Origin: VBDM01 sp035317085
GTDB taxonomy: Bacteria > Pseudomonadota > Gammaproteobacteria > Burkholderiales > SG8-39
DNA length: 15,306 nucleotides
NCBI GenBank assembly: GCA_035317085.1
Contig: DATHHS010000008.1
Coordinates: forward strand, 1 to 15,306
Direction of reading: 5' to 3'
A program made the position numbers and the translations under genes. The notes below the pieces were generated by a model, which saw only the letters and a program-made list of their open reading frames with translations, was not told the DNA's origin and did not search any database. Positions 7,821 to 14,677 of this stretch are shown piece after piece (position 1 is the stretch's first letter; every line of letters begins with the position of its first letter).

Positions 7821-7896
7821 GTCGTGGCTGTCTCTACGGCTCAATGTCCTGATGGCTTGTCGTAGCTGTCTTCGCGGCTCAATTATAATAGCGGCG
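7821..7896. repeat. 38-bp imperfect tandem duplication between greB and the ankyrin gene
   Basis: Two adjacent 38-base units (7821-7858 and 7859-7896) share a 25-base core, 7821-7845 and 7859-7883, identical at 21 of 25 positions. Both cores start GTCGT and end CGGCTCAAT. The units then diverge: the second continues into TATAAT where the first reads GTCCTGAT. The repeat fills most of the divergent promoter region. It could be a pair of regulator sites or the remains of a promoter duplication. Confidence 0.72.
7882..7889. promoter_or_regulatory. Palindromic -10 box, probable bidirectional promoter for greB and the ankyrin gene
   Basis: ATTATAAT is its own reverse complement. It gives a perfect TATAAT on the plus strand (7884-7889, ahead of the ankyrin gene) and on the minus strand (7882-7887, ahead of greB). 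No good -35 hexamer is seen at 16-18 bases on either side, so activity would depend on the -10 box and perhaps an activator. The predicted starts leave leaders of about 50 bases (ankyrin) and 65-70 bases (greB). Confidence 0.5.
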
Positions 7897-7945
7897 ACAA
7901 GCAGGAACCCTCGCCGGGAGGCGGGAACCCGCGTCAGGAGAGTCC

Positions 7946-8641
7946 ATGGCCTTCGACAGGAAGCGAGCGCGTGAAGTGGCACTGGTGTTGCTGGTCGCGC
8001 TCGCCGCGGGTCTCGCCAACCTCCCAGACGAGATGCTCGAGCGCATCGCAGTCAACCGGGATCTCCTGCTCGGCTCGCTCGCCCTCACGGTGTTCATCGC
8101 CCTGTTTCTGTACCTCAAGTTCCAGTTCTTCTTCCTGGTCGTGCTGCTCGCGGTCGCCGCGAACATGCCGGGGGAGGTGGCGGAGAACCTGGGCATCTCG
8201 ACCCTGCCCCTGATCATCGCGATGGCGACGATGGTCGGCTTTTCGCTCATCAACTACGTGGTGGACCTGCTGCCGACGGGACTGGAAAAAAAGCCGAAGG
8301 AACAGAGCGCGGAAGGCATCAAGGTATTGTTCTACGCGATCGAGAAGGGCAACCTCATCTACGCCCAGAAGGTCTTGTCGCAGAACTTCGATCCCAACCT
8401 GGTGGCCGAGACCGGCTATACACCGTTGATGTACGCCGCGGCGCGCGGCGATTCCAAGATGGTGGAGCTTTTGCTCCGGAACGGCGCGGACGTGAACATA
8501 GTGAGCAAGGACGGCGACACCGCCATCGAGCTCGCGCTGCGGATCGGGTCGCAGGAGTGCGCCGACATCCTGAAAAAGGCGCGCGCCGAGCAAGTCGTGC
8601 GCGAGCTGGCTGAGAAAGACGAGCCTCCCAAGGAGCAATAG
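7946..8641 (+). CDS. Membrane protein with C-terminal ankyrin repeats
   Basis: A 231-residue protein with two halves. The N-terminal half has hydrophobic segments at about 10-26, 41-73 (long, perhaps two helices) and 84-110, so it should sit in the inner membrane. The C-terminal half holds ankyrin repeats: a degenerate one (about 124-152), a clear one (GYTPLMYAAARGDSKMVELLLRNGADVN, about 157-184, given here in part as TPLMYAAARGD and VELLLRNGADVN) and a partial third (DGDTAIELALRIGSQECADIL). A charged tail ends the protein. The ATG at 7946 has a good AGGAG (7936-7940) five bases upstream. Ankyrin repeats bind proteins, so this is probably a membrane scaffold or sensor; partner and pathway are unknown. 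It is divergent from greB and followed by a GC-rich gap before the DegP-type gene. I do not recognise a named family for the membrane half. Confidence 0.87.
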   Translation: MAFDRKRAREVALVLLVALAAGLANLPDEMLERIAVNRDLLLGSLALTVFIALFLYLKFQFFFLVVLLAVAANMPGEVAENLGISTLPLIIAMATMVGFSLINYVVDLLPTGLEKKPKEQSAEGIKVLFYAIEKGNLIYAQKVLSQNFDPNLVAETGYTPLMYAAARGDSKMVELLLRNGADVNIVSKDGDTAIELALRIGSQECADILKKARAEQVVRELAEKDEPPKEQ

Positions 8642-8651
8642 GTTTCCCCCC

Positions 8652-8673
8652 CGCGGACCCTCCGGGGCCCGCG
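8652..8673 (+). terminator. GC-rich stem-loop after the ankyrin gene
   Basis: CGCGG..CCC (8652-8660) pairs with GGG..CCGCG (8665-8673) around a small loop with one A-C mismatch, starting 11 bases after the stop codon. No U-tract follows, so it is not a classical intrinsic terminator. It may be a 3' end stabiliser or a Rho-assisted end. The rest of the 213-base gap (8642-8854) shows only the possible promoter at 8779-8806 and the ribosome-binding site of the next gene. Confidence 0.3.
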
Positions 8674-8778
8674 CGCGCCCGCCTGCTCGAACGGCGCTTC
8701 CGGACTGCGCCACCCAGCGGCTCCCGCTGAATCTTCGCTCCTCGTTGGTAACAATATGTGTCGATCGGTGGTGCAGGA

Positions 8779-8806
8779 GGAACTTCGCGCCGCCCGTGTT
8801 GCCCAA
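8779..8806 (+). promoter_or_regulatory. Possible sigma-E (RpoE) promoter for the DegP-type protease
   Basis: GGAACTT (8779-8785) is an exact sigma-E -35 element. After 16 bases comes CCCAA (8802-8806), a partial match to the -10 element (TCTGA or TCAAA). The distance to the ATG at 8855 is about 48 bases. degP-type genes are classic envelope-stress targets, which supports the reading. The -10 half is weak. Confidence 0.4.
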
Positions 8807-8854
8807 AGTCCGTTACCTCGCTCCAGACTCGATACCGAACCGTAGGAGATCGCA

Positions 8855-10309
8855 ATGTCCAAGAAAAAACTCGTCCTGATACTCGCCGCCTGCGCAGCCG
8901 CCGTGGCGCTGGGCTTCGAAAGCGGCAGGCTCGCTCCCATTTCGAGCTCGCAGGCCCAGACCCCGTCGGCGCAGCCCGTCCAGACTTCCACTGCCGCCGC
9001 GCTCCCCGACTTCAGCGTGCTGGTCGAGCAGTACGGGCCGGCGGTCGTGAACATCAGCACCACCTCCGCGCCCGTGCACACCCAGGCGCAACAGCCCCAG
9101 ATCCCCGGCGAGCCGGGCGATCCGTTCTACGAATTTTTCCGCCGGTTCCAGATTCCCATGCCCCAGGGCGACCAGATACGCAAAGGCGTCGGCTCCGGTT
9201 TCATCGTGAGCGCAGACGGCTACATCCTGACCAACGCGCACGTGGTCGACGACGCGAGCGAAGTCACGGTCAAGCTCACCGACAACCGCGAATTCAAGGC
9301 GAAGGTGGTCGGGGTGGACCGCCGCACCGACGTCGCGCTCGTGAAGATCGATTCGAAGAACCTTCCGACCGTGAAGATCGGCGACGCCTCGAAGGCGCGC
9401 GTCGGGCAATGGGTCGCGGCGATCGGCTCGCCTTTCGGCCTGGAGAACACCGTGACCGCCGGCATCATCTCGGCAAAATCGCGCTCGCTGCCCGATGAGA
9501 ACTACGTGCCTTTCATCCAGACCGACGTCGCCATCAACCCGGGCAATTCCGGCGGGCCGCTTTTCAACATGGCCGGCGAAGTGATCGGAATCAATTCCCA
9601 GATCTACAGCCGCACCGGCGGCTATATGGGATTGTCGTTCGCGGTCCCCATCGAAGTCGCAATGAAGGTGAAGAACGAGCTGCAGAAGTTCGGCAAGGTC
9701 AGCCGCGGGCGGCTCGGCGTCACCATCCAGGGCGTCAGCCAGGAACTGGCCGACTCCTTCGGACTGAAGAAGGCGCGGGGCGCACTGGTCGCCGCGGTGG
9801 AAGCGAAAAGCCCTGCGGAAAAGGCCGGAATCAAGACCGGCGACATCATCCTCGCCGTGGACGGGAGCACGATCGAAAACTCGATCGACCTGCCGCGCAT
9901 CATCGGCGAATCCCGTCCGGGAACGGCGGTGAACCTCAGGATATGGCGCCAGGGCGAAACCCTGGAGCTGCGCGCGTCGCTCGCCGAAACCGCGGCTGAA
10001 AAGATCGCGAGGGCGGACAGCAGCGATACGACGAAGGCGAAACCGAGCAAGCTCGGCCTGTCGCTGCGCCCGCTCAATCCGGAGGAGCGCAAACAGATCG
10101 AATCTGAAGGCGGCCTGCTGGTCGAGGAAGTCGAAGGTGCCGCGGCGCAGGCCGGCGTTCAGCCGGGCGATGTCATCCTCGCCCTCAACAATCAAACTCT
10201 GAAGAGCGTCGACCAGCTGCGCCGCCTCGTGGACAAATCGCGTGGCAGCGTCGCCCTCCTGATACAGCGCGAAGGCAACAAGATCTACGTGCCGATCCGG
10301 ATCGGCTGA
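8855..10309 (+). CDS. degP: Do-family periplasmic serine protease/chaperone (DegP/DegQ/MucD type)
   Basis: Periplasmic trypsin-like protease and chaperone that degrades or refolds misfolded envelope proteins, 484 residues. An N-terminal signal or anchor (KKKLVLILAACAAAVALGF, residues 3-21) exports it. The catalytic triad is complete: His129 in ILTNAHVVDD, Asp159 in DRRTDVALVKI and Ser232 in NPGNSGGPLF. PDZ1 spans about 285-378 (GRLGVTIQGV onward) and PDZ2 about 398-484 (KLGLSLRPL to the end), which matches the two-PDZ Do family. The ATG at 8855 has AGGAG ten bases upstream. Which of DegP, DegQ or MucD is the true orthologue cannot be settled without a tree; the symbol is a family label. It stands alone as a transcription unit, between a possible sigma-E promoter and a strong terminator (10328-10357). 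Confidence 0.95.
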   Translation: MSKKKLVLILAACAAAVALGFESGRLAPISSSQAQTPSAQPVQTSTAAALPDFSVLVEQYGPAVVNISTTSAPVHTQAQQPQIPGEPGDPFYEFFRRFQIPMPQGDQIRKGVGSGFIVSADGYILTNAHVVDDASEVTVKLTDNREFKAKVVGVDRRTDVALVKIDSKNLPTVKIGDASKARVGQWVAAIGSPFGLENTVTAGIISAKSRSLPDENYVPFIQTDVAINPGNSGGPLFNMAGEVIGINSQIYSRTGGYMGLSFAVPIEVAMKVKNELQKFGKVSRGRLGVTIQGVSQELADSFGLKKARGALVAAVEAKSPAEKAGIKTGDIILAVDGSTIENSIDLPRIIGESRPGTAVNLRIWRQGETLELRASLAETAAEKIARADSSDTTKAKPSKLGLSLRPLNPEERKQIESEGGLLVEEVEGAAAQAGVQPGDVILALNNQTLKSVDQLRRLVDKSRGSVALLIQREGNKIYVPIRIG

Positions 10310-10327
10310 ACGTTCCGGACCGAAATG

Positions 10328-10357
10328 AAACCGCGCCCTTCGGGGTGCGGTTTTTTT
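10328..10357 (+). terminator. Intrinsic terminator of the DegP-type gene (UUCG tetraloop)
   Basis: AAACCGCGCCC (10328-10338) pairs with GGGTGCGGTTT (10343-10353) through one G-U pair, closing a UUCG loop on a C-G pair. A run of seven T follows (10351-10357). It begins 18 bases after the stop codon. Stem, extra-stable loop and U-tract make this the clearest terminator in the window. Confidence 0.88.
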
Positions 10358-10361
10358 CGCC

Positions 10362-10392
10362 TTGTCATTCCCGCGCCGGGACGCGGTACACT
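10362..10392 (+). promoter_or_regulatory. Possible promoter of the MipA-hydroxylase pair
   Basis: TTGTCA (10362-10367) and TACACT (10387-10392) follow directly after the terminator, but the spacing is 19 bases, longer than ideal. Transcription would start at about 10399-10400, right on the proposed ATG. If real, the message would be leaderless or the true start codon would lie further downstream. Confidence 0.33.
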
Positions 10393-10399
10393 TTCGCAA

Positions 10400-11203
10400 A
10401 TGAACGGCCGCCCGGTGCTTGAGATAAAACGCGACCCGCCTGCGCAATGCGCGGCGCTTGTCTTCCTGCTGATCGCCCCGCTTGCGGCCCTCGCCCAGAG
10501 CGCAGTCCCGGACAACTATATCGGCGCCGGCGTGCGCACCCGGCCCGCGTACGACGGCTCGGCCTCGCAGCGAACCGATCTGATTCCGACGGTGAGGTAC
10601 TACGGAGGACCCTGGTTCGCGCGCACCACCCAGGGCATTCTGGAGGGCGGTGCCCAGCTGGAAATCTCCCGCGGGCTCCATATCGGAGCGCAGCTCGCCT
10701 ACGAGGGCGGCCGCCTCGCGCGCGAATCGAATTTCCTCAAGAACAACATGGTCCCGGATATCAACCCCGGCGCCTCGGTCGGACTGCACATCGAGTGGGA
10801 CCACAAACTCGGCCCGGTTCCGATCAACCTGCTCGCGCGCTGGCGCCAGTTCGCGGACAGCGATCGCGGCGCGCAGGCCGATCTGCGCTTCACCGCGGGC
10901 GTCTTCAGCCGCGGCCCGGTGAACGCGGCGGTGTACGTGCAGGAGACCTGGGCCAATTCGAAATCGAACCAGTCGTTCTACGGCATTACGCCCGCCCAAT
11001 CCACCAATCTGCCCTCTTATACTGCGGGGAGCGGCCCGCTGTTGATCGCCGGCGGATTGCTCTGGGGCGTCGATCTCAGCCGGAGCTGGACCGTGGTCGG
11101 AAATCTCGAGGCGCAGCGCTTGCAGGGCGACGCCGCGCGCAGCCCACTCGCGGAGCGCAGATCGAACCACTACGCGAGCGCGAGCCTCGCGTACAAATTC
11201 TGA
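10400..11203 (+). CDS. MipA/OmpV family outer-membrane protein
   Basis: Predicted outer-membrane beta-barrel of the MipA/OmpV family, 267 residues from ATG 10400. A signal peptide is visible (basic KRD, then CAALVFLLIAPLAALAQS). The mature start NYIGAGVRTRPAYDGSASQRTDLIPTVRYY, seen here as GAGVRTRPAYDGS and LIPTVRYYGG, is the family's opening pattern. Alternating strands follow, and the chain ends in phenylalanine (SLAYKF), as outer-membrane proteins do for BAM recognition. E. coli MipA scaffolds murein enzymes, while others (OmpV) act as porins or adhesins; the role here is open. The frame extends upstream to ATG 10325, but that part translates the terminator hairpin of the previous gene, so the later ATG is preferred. 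GTG 10415 is another option, and no strong ribosome-binding site marks any of them. The next gene starts 10 bases after the stop. Confidence 0.85.
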   Translation: MNGRPVLEIKRDPPAQCAALVFLLIAPLAALAQSAVPDNYIGAGVRTRPAYDGSASQRTDLIPTVRYYGGPWFARTTQGILEGGAQLEISRGLHIGAQLAYEGGRLARESNFLKNNMVPDINPGASVGLHIEWDHKLGPVPINLLARWRQFADSDRGAQADLRFTAGVFSRGPVNAAVYVQETWANSKSNQSFYGITPAQSTNLPSYTAGSGPLLIAGGLLWGVDLSRSWTVVGNLEAQRLQGDAARSPLAERRSNHYASASLAYKF

Positions 11204-11213
11204 CGCGGGCAAG

Positions 11214-11987
11214 ATGGACGACCTGGCTCACGCGCTGTTGCCCCAGGGTTCCTTCTTGCGGCCCTTCCTGGTCGCAATAGCCATCTATGGACTCCGATAC
11301 GTACTGCTTGCCGGCATCGCCTTCCTCGCCTGGTACGCGAGACGGCCCAAAGGCAAGCTTCAGCATGAGATGCCGCAGGGGCCTCAGATCCGCCGCGAGC
11401 TCGCCTGGTCCGCGGTGACCGTTCTCGTCTTCGGGTTGGTCATCGGGGCAATCTCCGGCTACGGCATCGCACCCTACACGCTCCTCTATCTGGACGTCGC
11501 GCGATATGGCTGGGCGTATTTCTGGCTCAGCATCCTGCTGGTGATTCTCGCGCACGATACCTACTTCTACTGGACGCACCGGCTGATGCACACGCCGGCG
11601 CTGTTCCGCATCTTCCACGGCGTGCATCACCTCTCGAGGAACCCCACGCCGTGGACCGCGTACGCGTTTCACCCGCTCGAATCGGTCGTCCAGGCGCTCG
11701 GCCTGGTGCTGATCATCTTCATCATCCCCTTGCATCCATCAGCGCTTTTGATCTTCCACACGATCTCGACCGCGATCAACGTGTACGGCCACCTGGGCTA
11801 CGAGCTCTATCCGGGCGGGTGGGCGCAACATCCGCTGGGCCGCTGGATCAACACCTCGGTCGCGCACAACGCCCACCACGAGAAAGCACGCCACAACTTC
11901 GGCTTCTATTTCCTCTTCTGGGACCGCTGGATGGGAACGCTCGATCCCGGCTACGAGGCGAAATACCGCGACCGCCTGGCAGTGTAG
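11214..11987 (+). CDS. Sterol desaturase / fatty acid hydroxylase family membrane protein
   Basis: Integral-membrane di-iron oxygenase of the fatty acid hydroxylase superfamily, 257 residues. The histidine boxes that bind the two irons are all present: HDTYFYWTHRLMH (His114, His122, His126), HGVHH (His135, His138, His139) and HNAHH (His218, His221, His222), plus a histidine in the AFHP motif. Hydrophobic segments at about 14-35, 60-85, 98-113 and 162-180 place the active site on the cytosolic face of the membrane, as in the family. Members hydroxylate or desaturate lipids, sterols or carotenoids; the substrate cannot be told from sequence. It starts 10 bases after the MipA-type gene and is probably co-transcribed with it, which may tie it to envelope lipids (inference). 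Its stop lies 9 bases from the 3' end of the convergent EEP gene. Confidence 0.93.
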   Translation: MDDLAHALLPQGSFLRPFLVAIAIYGLRYVLLAGIAFLAWYARRPKGKLQHEMPQGPQIRRELAWSAVTVLVFGLVIGAISGYGIAPYTLLYLDVARYGWAYFWLSILLVILAHDTYFYWTHRLMHTPALFRIFHGVHHLSRNPTPWTAYAFHPLESVVQALGLVLIIFIIPLHPSALLIFHTISTAINVYGHLGYELYPGGWAQHPLGRWINTSVAHNAHHEKARHNFGFYFLFWDRWMGTLDPGYEAKYRDRLAV

Positions 11988-11996
11988 CGGCGAACT

Positions 11997-12848
11997 CTAG
12001 TCGCGCAGCGCGAGCAGCACCGGCTGGTGATCGGAGGCCTCGGTCGATTCGTTGACGATCACGTCCTCGACACGCCCGGCGAGATCCTCGGTCACGAAGA
12101 TGAAATCGCAGGCGAAGGGCGGCCCCGGCCACTGTCTCTTGTCGTGAACGCCCAGCGTGGGCGCGTGCGGTTTTCCGGGATGACGCAAGCGCCACGCGTC
12201 GCGGTAGGCGGGAGTCCCCGCCGCGAGAGGAGACTGCAGGCGCGCATACATCGGATCATCCGGCGGAAAATTGAAATCGGCGGTGAGAATGCCGGAAGCG
12301 GGACGAGGCACCGTTCGAAACGGGCCGTTCTCCTTCGCCGGCGTCGGCGCGGCGGCATGACCCGCGGCCTCGATCTGCAGATCGCGCAGGGCTTCGACCT
12401 GCGCCGCGCGCTGCTTCGCCGAGTAGTACTCGAGGTGCGTCGTAGTCACGCGCAAGGGGCCCGAGGGCGTTCCGAGCACGACTTCGACGGCCGAGCGCTG
12501 CATGCTCGGCACGGAAGCATCCGCCGGCCAGGGCAGGAGGCGGCGGTACGCTTGCAGGACCGGAAGGCGCGTGACGATCGCGTTGCCGAATTCGCGCCAG
12601 TCTCCGTCCGGCGCGGACACGTTCATAGCCGCGCCCTTCACCACCGAGTACTCCGGAAACAGCTTCGCGAAGATCTCGAACTGGTTCTCGCCCGCGCTCC
12701 CGGGCAGATCCGGATAGTTGCGCGCGACCTCCTGCAGGCACAGCACGTCGAAATCGGCCATGTCCCTGGCGACCTTGCCGATGCGCGCCGGATCGACCGT
12801 GCCGTCGCAGCCGCGGCACCACTGGATGTTCCAGGTGATGAGCTTCAA
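11997..12848 (-). CDS. Endonuclease/exonuclease/phosphatase (EEP) family protein
   Basis: Metal-dependent phosphoesterase of the EEP superfamily (DNase I, exonuclease III, sphingomyelinase fold), 283 residues. The active-site set is complete: Asn7 in ITWNIQW, Glu40 in CLQEV, His138 in TTHLEYYS, Asp191 and Asn193 in TADFNFP, Asp248 in ACDFIF, and Asp273-His274 in SDHQPV. No signal peptide is visible, so it should be cytosolic. The substrate may be a nucleic acid, lipid head group or phosphoester; this is not decidable here. The only sensible start is TTG at 12846-12848: the conserved strand begins at residue 2, and no ATG or GTG lies nearby upstream before the stop of the preceding gene. It follows the beta-propeller gene on the same strand by 16 bases, with a poor ribosome-binding site, so low expression or coupling is likely. 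Its GC content is as high as that of the main genome. Confidence 0.92.
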   Translation of the reverse strand: MKLITWNIQWCRGCDGTVDPARIGKVARDMADFDVLCLQEVARNYPDLPGSAGENQFEIFAKLFPEYSVVKGAAMNVSAPDGDWREFGNAIVTRLPVLQAYRRLLPWPADASVPSMQRSAVEVVLGTPSGPLRVTTTHLEYYSAKQRAAQVEALRDLQIEAAGHAAAPTPAKENGPFRTVPRPASGILTADFNFPPDDPMYARLQSPLAAGTPAYRDAWRLRHPGKPHAPTLGVHDKRQWPGPPFACDFIFVTEDLAGRVEDVIVNESTEASDHQPVLLALRD

Positions 12849-12864
12849 GTCGGAGCTTGTTCAG

Positions 12865-14544
12865 CTAGCGGAGCAATCCAAAAACCGACAATTGACCCTG
12901 TAAACCCACATAGACTTTTCCATTGGTGATCGTGGGAACGGCAAACTTGACCGCCGGCCCTGGGACATCGCGCGCCGCGTTTTGATTGCTATTGTAAAGC
13001 TCGATCGAAACGTCCGCTGCAGAGTAGGCATGGAGCACCGCCGGCGCGCCCGATCCATTGGTTTCCAGCGCCCACACGACCCCATTGTTCGAGCCATTGG
13101 CGGAAATGACGGCCGTTGCGCCGGGCCAGCCAAAGACGGATGTCGATTGCTTCGAGAGAGAAAGTTGTCCGTTACTCAAGGAGTAGGCTTTCAGCCTGTC
13201 CTGAGCCGCCACGATGTAGACCGTATTCTTGTAGTACGCCGGAGTGCCGAACAGTTCGAACGGCCCCGGCAGGGATTGCACGATCTGGCTGTCGCTCCCC
13301 GTTTGAAACTTTCCCATTTTGTCGCGGTTCACGAGGTAAATGGTGCCCTGCTTGCCGGCGGTCACCAAAAGATGCGGAGGTCCCGCGGATTGGTCCGGCA
13401 GCAGCAGCGCGCCTCCCGAACCCAGATCTCCGTTAACGGCCTCCAGGGAGGCCTGGTTATTCGGCGTGAAGTAGTCGGATACGGCAAGTGATGCACCCGA
13501 AAACTTGATGACTGTGTCTCCGTAATTCTTGCCTCCGGAGGCCGCATCGAAGCTGCCATTCCCGGTGGCGACATACACATTGCCGCTGGCATCGGCCGCC
13601 GCGCCGCCGCCGCTTTGCCAGATTCCTCCCTCTGTCCCATTGGGCGTAGCACTGAAAGCCCCGACAAGAATCAGGGTCCTCGAATCGTAGGCCAGCAACC
13701 AGCCGTGGAAGTCGCCGGCGTCGCAAAACGAGCCAAAGGAGATATAGAGGGCATTGTTGTTCAGCAACAATGCCGCACGCTGGTTTTCCAGAAGAGAGCT
13801 GAAAACAAGATGACCCTTGCCGTCATTGGGCGCAGCCGTACCGGGGACGAAGGTCTGGATTTTCGGTCCTGTTCCGAGCACGTCATTTCCGGTAGTGATA
13901 TCGAGCGCGTGAATGCGGTGCGCATAGGCGAGGTTTTCTTTAGTCATCGCCACCACGTAGAGGATGCCCGTGGCAGGATCGATGACCGGGGTGCTCGTAA
14001 TTCCGATTTCCGGATTTATATCGGAGCAGTGAGTGTCGTTGCTCGGCACGGTGGTGATGCCACCCGCGGGATTGATGAAGCTTCTGTGCCAGAGCGGAGC
14101 GCTGGTCCTGTTGTCGGCGTCGAAGGCATAGACGCTGTTGTGCTCGGTGGCGACGAATACGACATTGTGGAGCTGGCCGGCGACAGGCACATTCGCCACG
14201 TAGAGCGGTCGTGCGTAGACGGCGCCGTCCACGGGAAATGAAAAGAGTTTCCCGAACGTCGCGGCCCTGACATTGCCGGGCGTGAGGGCCGTTTCCTGCA
14301 AGTTCTGACCCGAGCGGATATTGTCATTGTTGTAGGTGAGAACGTCAGCCGATGTCGCCACGAATGAGTGGTTCGCAGCGGTAACGCCGTCGCTGTCGCC
14401 GCCTGAACAGGCTGCAAAAATACTGACACCCAGCAGAGCCAGGGCGACGAGTATTCCGATTTCTACTTTTGGCGAACCGATCATGTCAGGATGCCATCCG
14501 GAGTTTCCATTCGAGCGGATGTCATCCTCGGTGACCTTCGTCAT
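12865..14544 (-). CDS. PQQ/WD40-type beta-propeller lipoprotein-like protein
   Basis: Predicted exported beta-propeller, 559 residues. A hydrophobic segment (about 29-45) ends in SIFAAC, with Cys46 as a likely lipidation site; Phe at -3 is less usual than Leu. From about residue 60 the chain shows repeated blades with PQQ-like or quinoprotein patterns: NVVFVATEHNSVYAFDAD, GILYVVAMTKE, GNVYVATGNGSFD, GTIYLVNRDKMG, NTVYIVAAQDRLKAYSLS and GKVYVGLQGQLSVFGL. No electron-transfer or catalytic domain is attached, so enzymatic function is unproven and a binding or scaffold role is equally likely. ATG 14544 has a strong AAGGAGG nine bases upstream, but it puts 20 polar residues ahead of the signal segment. 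The second Met (residue 21, MIGSPK) would give a more typical lipoprotein start. GC content is visibly lower than in neighbours: one 60-base row (13741-13800) counts 48 percent. The EEP gene follows after 16 bases. Confidence 0.9.
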   Translation of the reverse strand: MTKVTEDDIRSNGNSGWHPDMIGSPKVEIGILVALALLGVSIFAACSGGDSDGVTAANHSFVATSADVLTYNNDNIRSGQNLQETALTPGNVRAATFGKLFSFPVDGAVYARPLYVANVPVAGQLHNVVFVATEHNSVYAFDADNRTSAPLWHRSFINPAGGITTVPSNDTHCSDINPEIGITSTPVIDPATGILYVVAMTKENLAYAHRIHALDITTGNDVLGTGPKIQTFVPGTAAPNDGKGHLVFSSLLENQRAALLLNNNALYISFGSFCDAGDFHGWLLAYDSRTLILVGAFSATPNGTEGGIWQSGGGAAADASGNVYVATGNGSFDAASGGKNYGDTVIKFSGASLAVSDYFTPNNQASLEAVNGDLGSGGALLLPDQSAGPPHLLVTAGKQGTIYLVNRDKMGKFQTGSDSQIVQSLPGPFELFGTPAYYKNTVYIVAAQDRLKAYSLSNGQLSLSKQSTSVFGWPGATAVISANGSNNGVVWALETNGSGAPAVLHAYSAADVSIELYNSNQNAARDVPGPAVKFAVPTITNGKVYVGLQGQLSVFGLLR

Positions 14545-14553
14545 GCTGGGTTG

Positions 14554-14560
14554 CCTCCTT
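14554..14560 (-). promoter_or_regulatory. Strong ribosome-binding site of the beta-propeller gene
   Basis: Read on the minus strand this is AAGGAGG, a perfect anti-Shine-Dalgarno match, nine bases before ATG 14544. It decides in favour of the longer start over Met21, which has no comparable site. Confidence 0.7.
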
Positions 14561-14567
14561 GAGGGCG

Positions 14568-14586
14568 TCGCCGGACACTCCGGCGA
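14568..14586 (-). promoter_or_regulatory. Perfect short inverted repeat in the beta-propeller gene leader
   Basis: TCGCCGGA (14568-14575) and TCCGGCGA (14579-14586) flank CAC. The repeat sits seven bases upstream of the AAGGAGG site on the minus strand. It could be a DNA operator or an mRNA hairpin next to the ribosome-binding site. Nothing else in the 175-base gap 14545-14719 explains it. Confidence 0.45.
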
Positions 14587-14677
14587 TCGGTTTATTTGCC
14601 ACCTACAGATTGAACTCAGGAGAGCGTTTAATCGGTGCGGTAGCGCACACGACGACGGAAATCAGCGGCGGCGAGGG

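Noticed and set aside
8813..11212. Open minus-strand frame of about 799 codons opposite the DegP-type and MipA-type genes
   Set aside because: It spans two unrelated plus-strand genes and a strong terminator and has no recognisable domain.
12865..14544. Beta-propeller protein considered as a PQQ-dependent alcohol dehydrogenase
   Set aside because: The adjacent-cysteine and catalytic motifs of quinoprotein alcohol dehydrogenases and the cytochrome domain are not seen, so only the fold is claimed.
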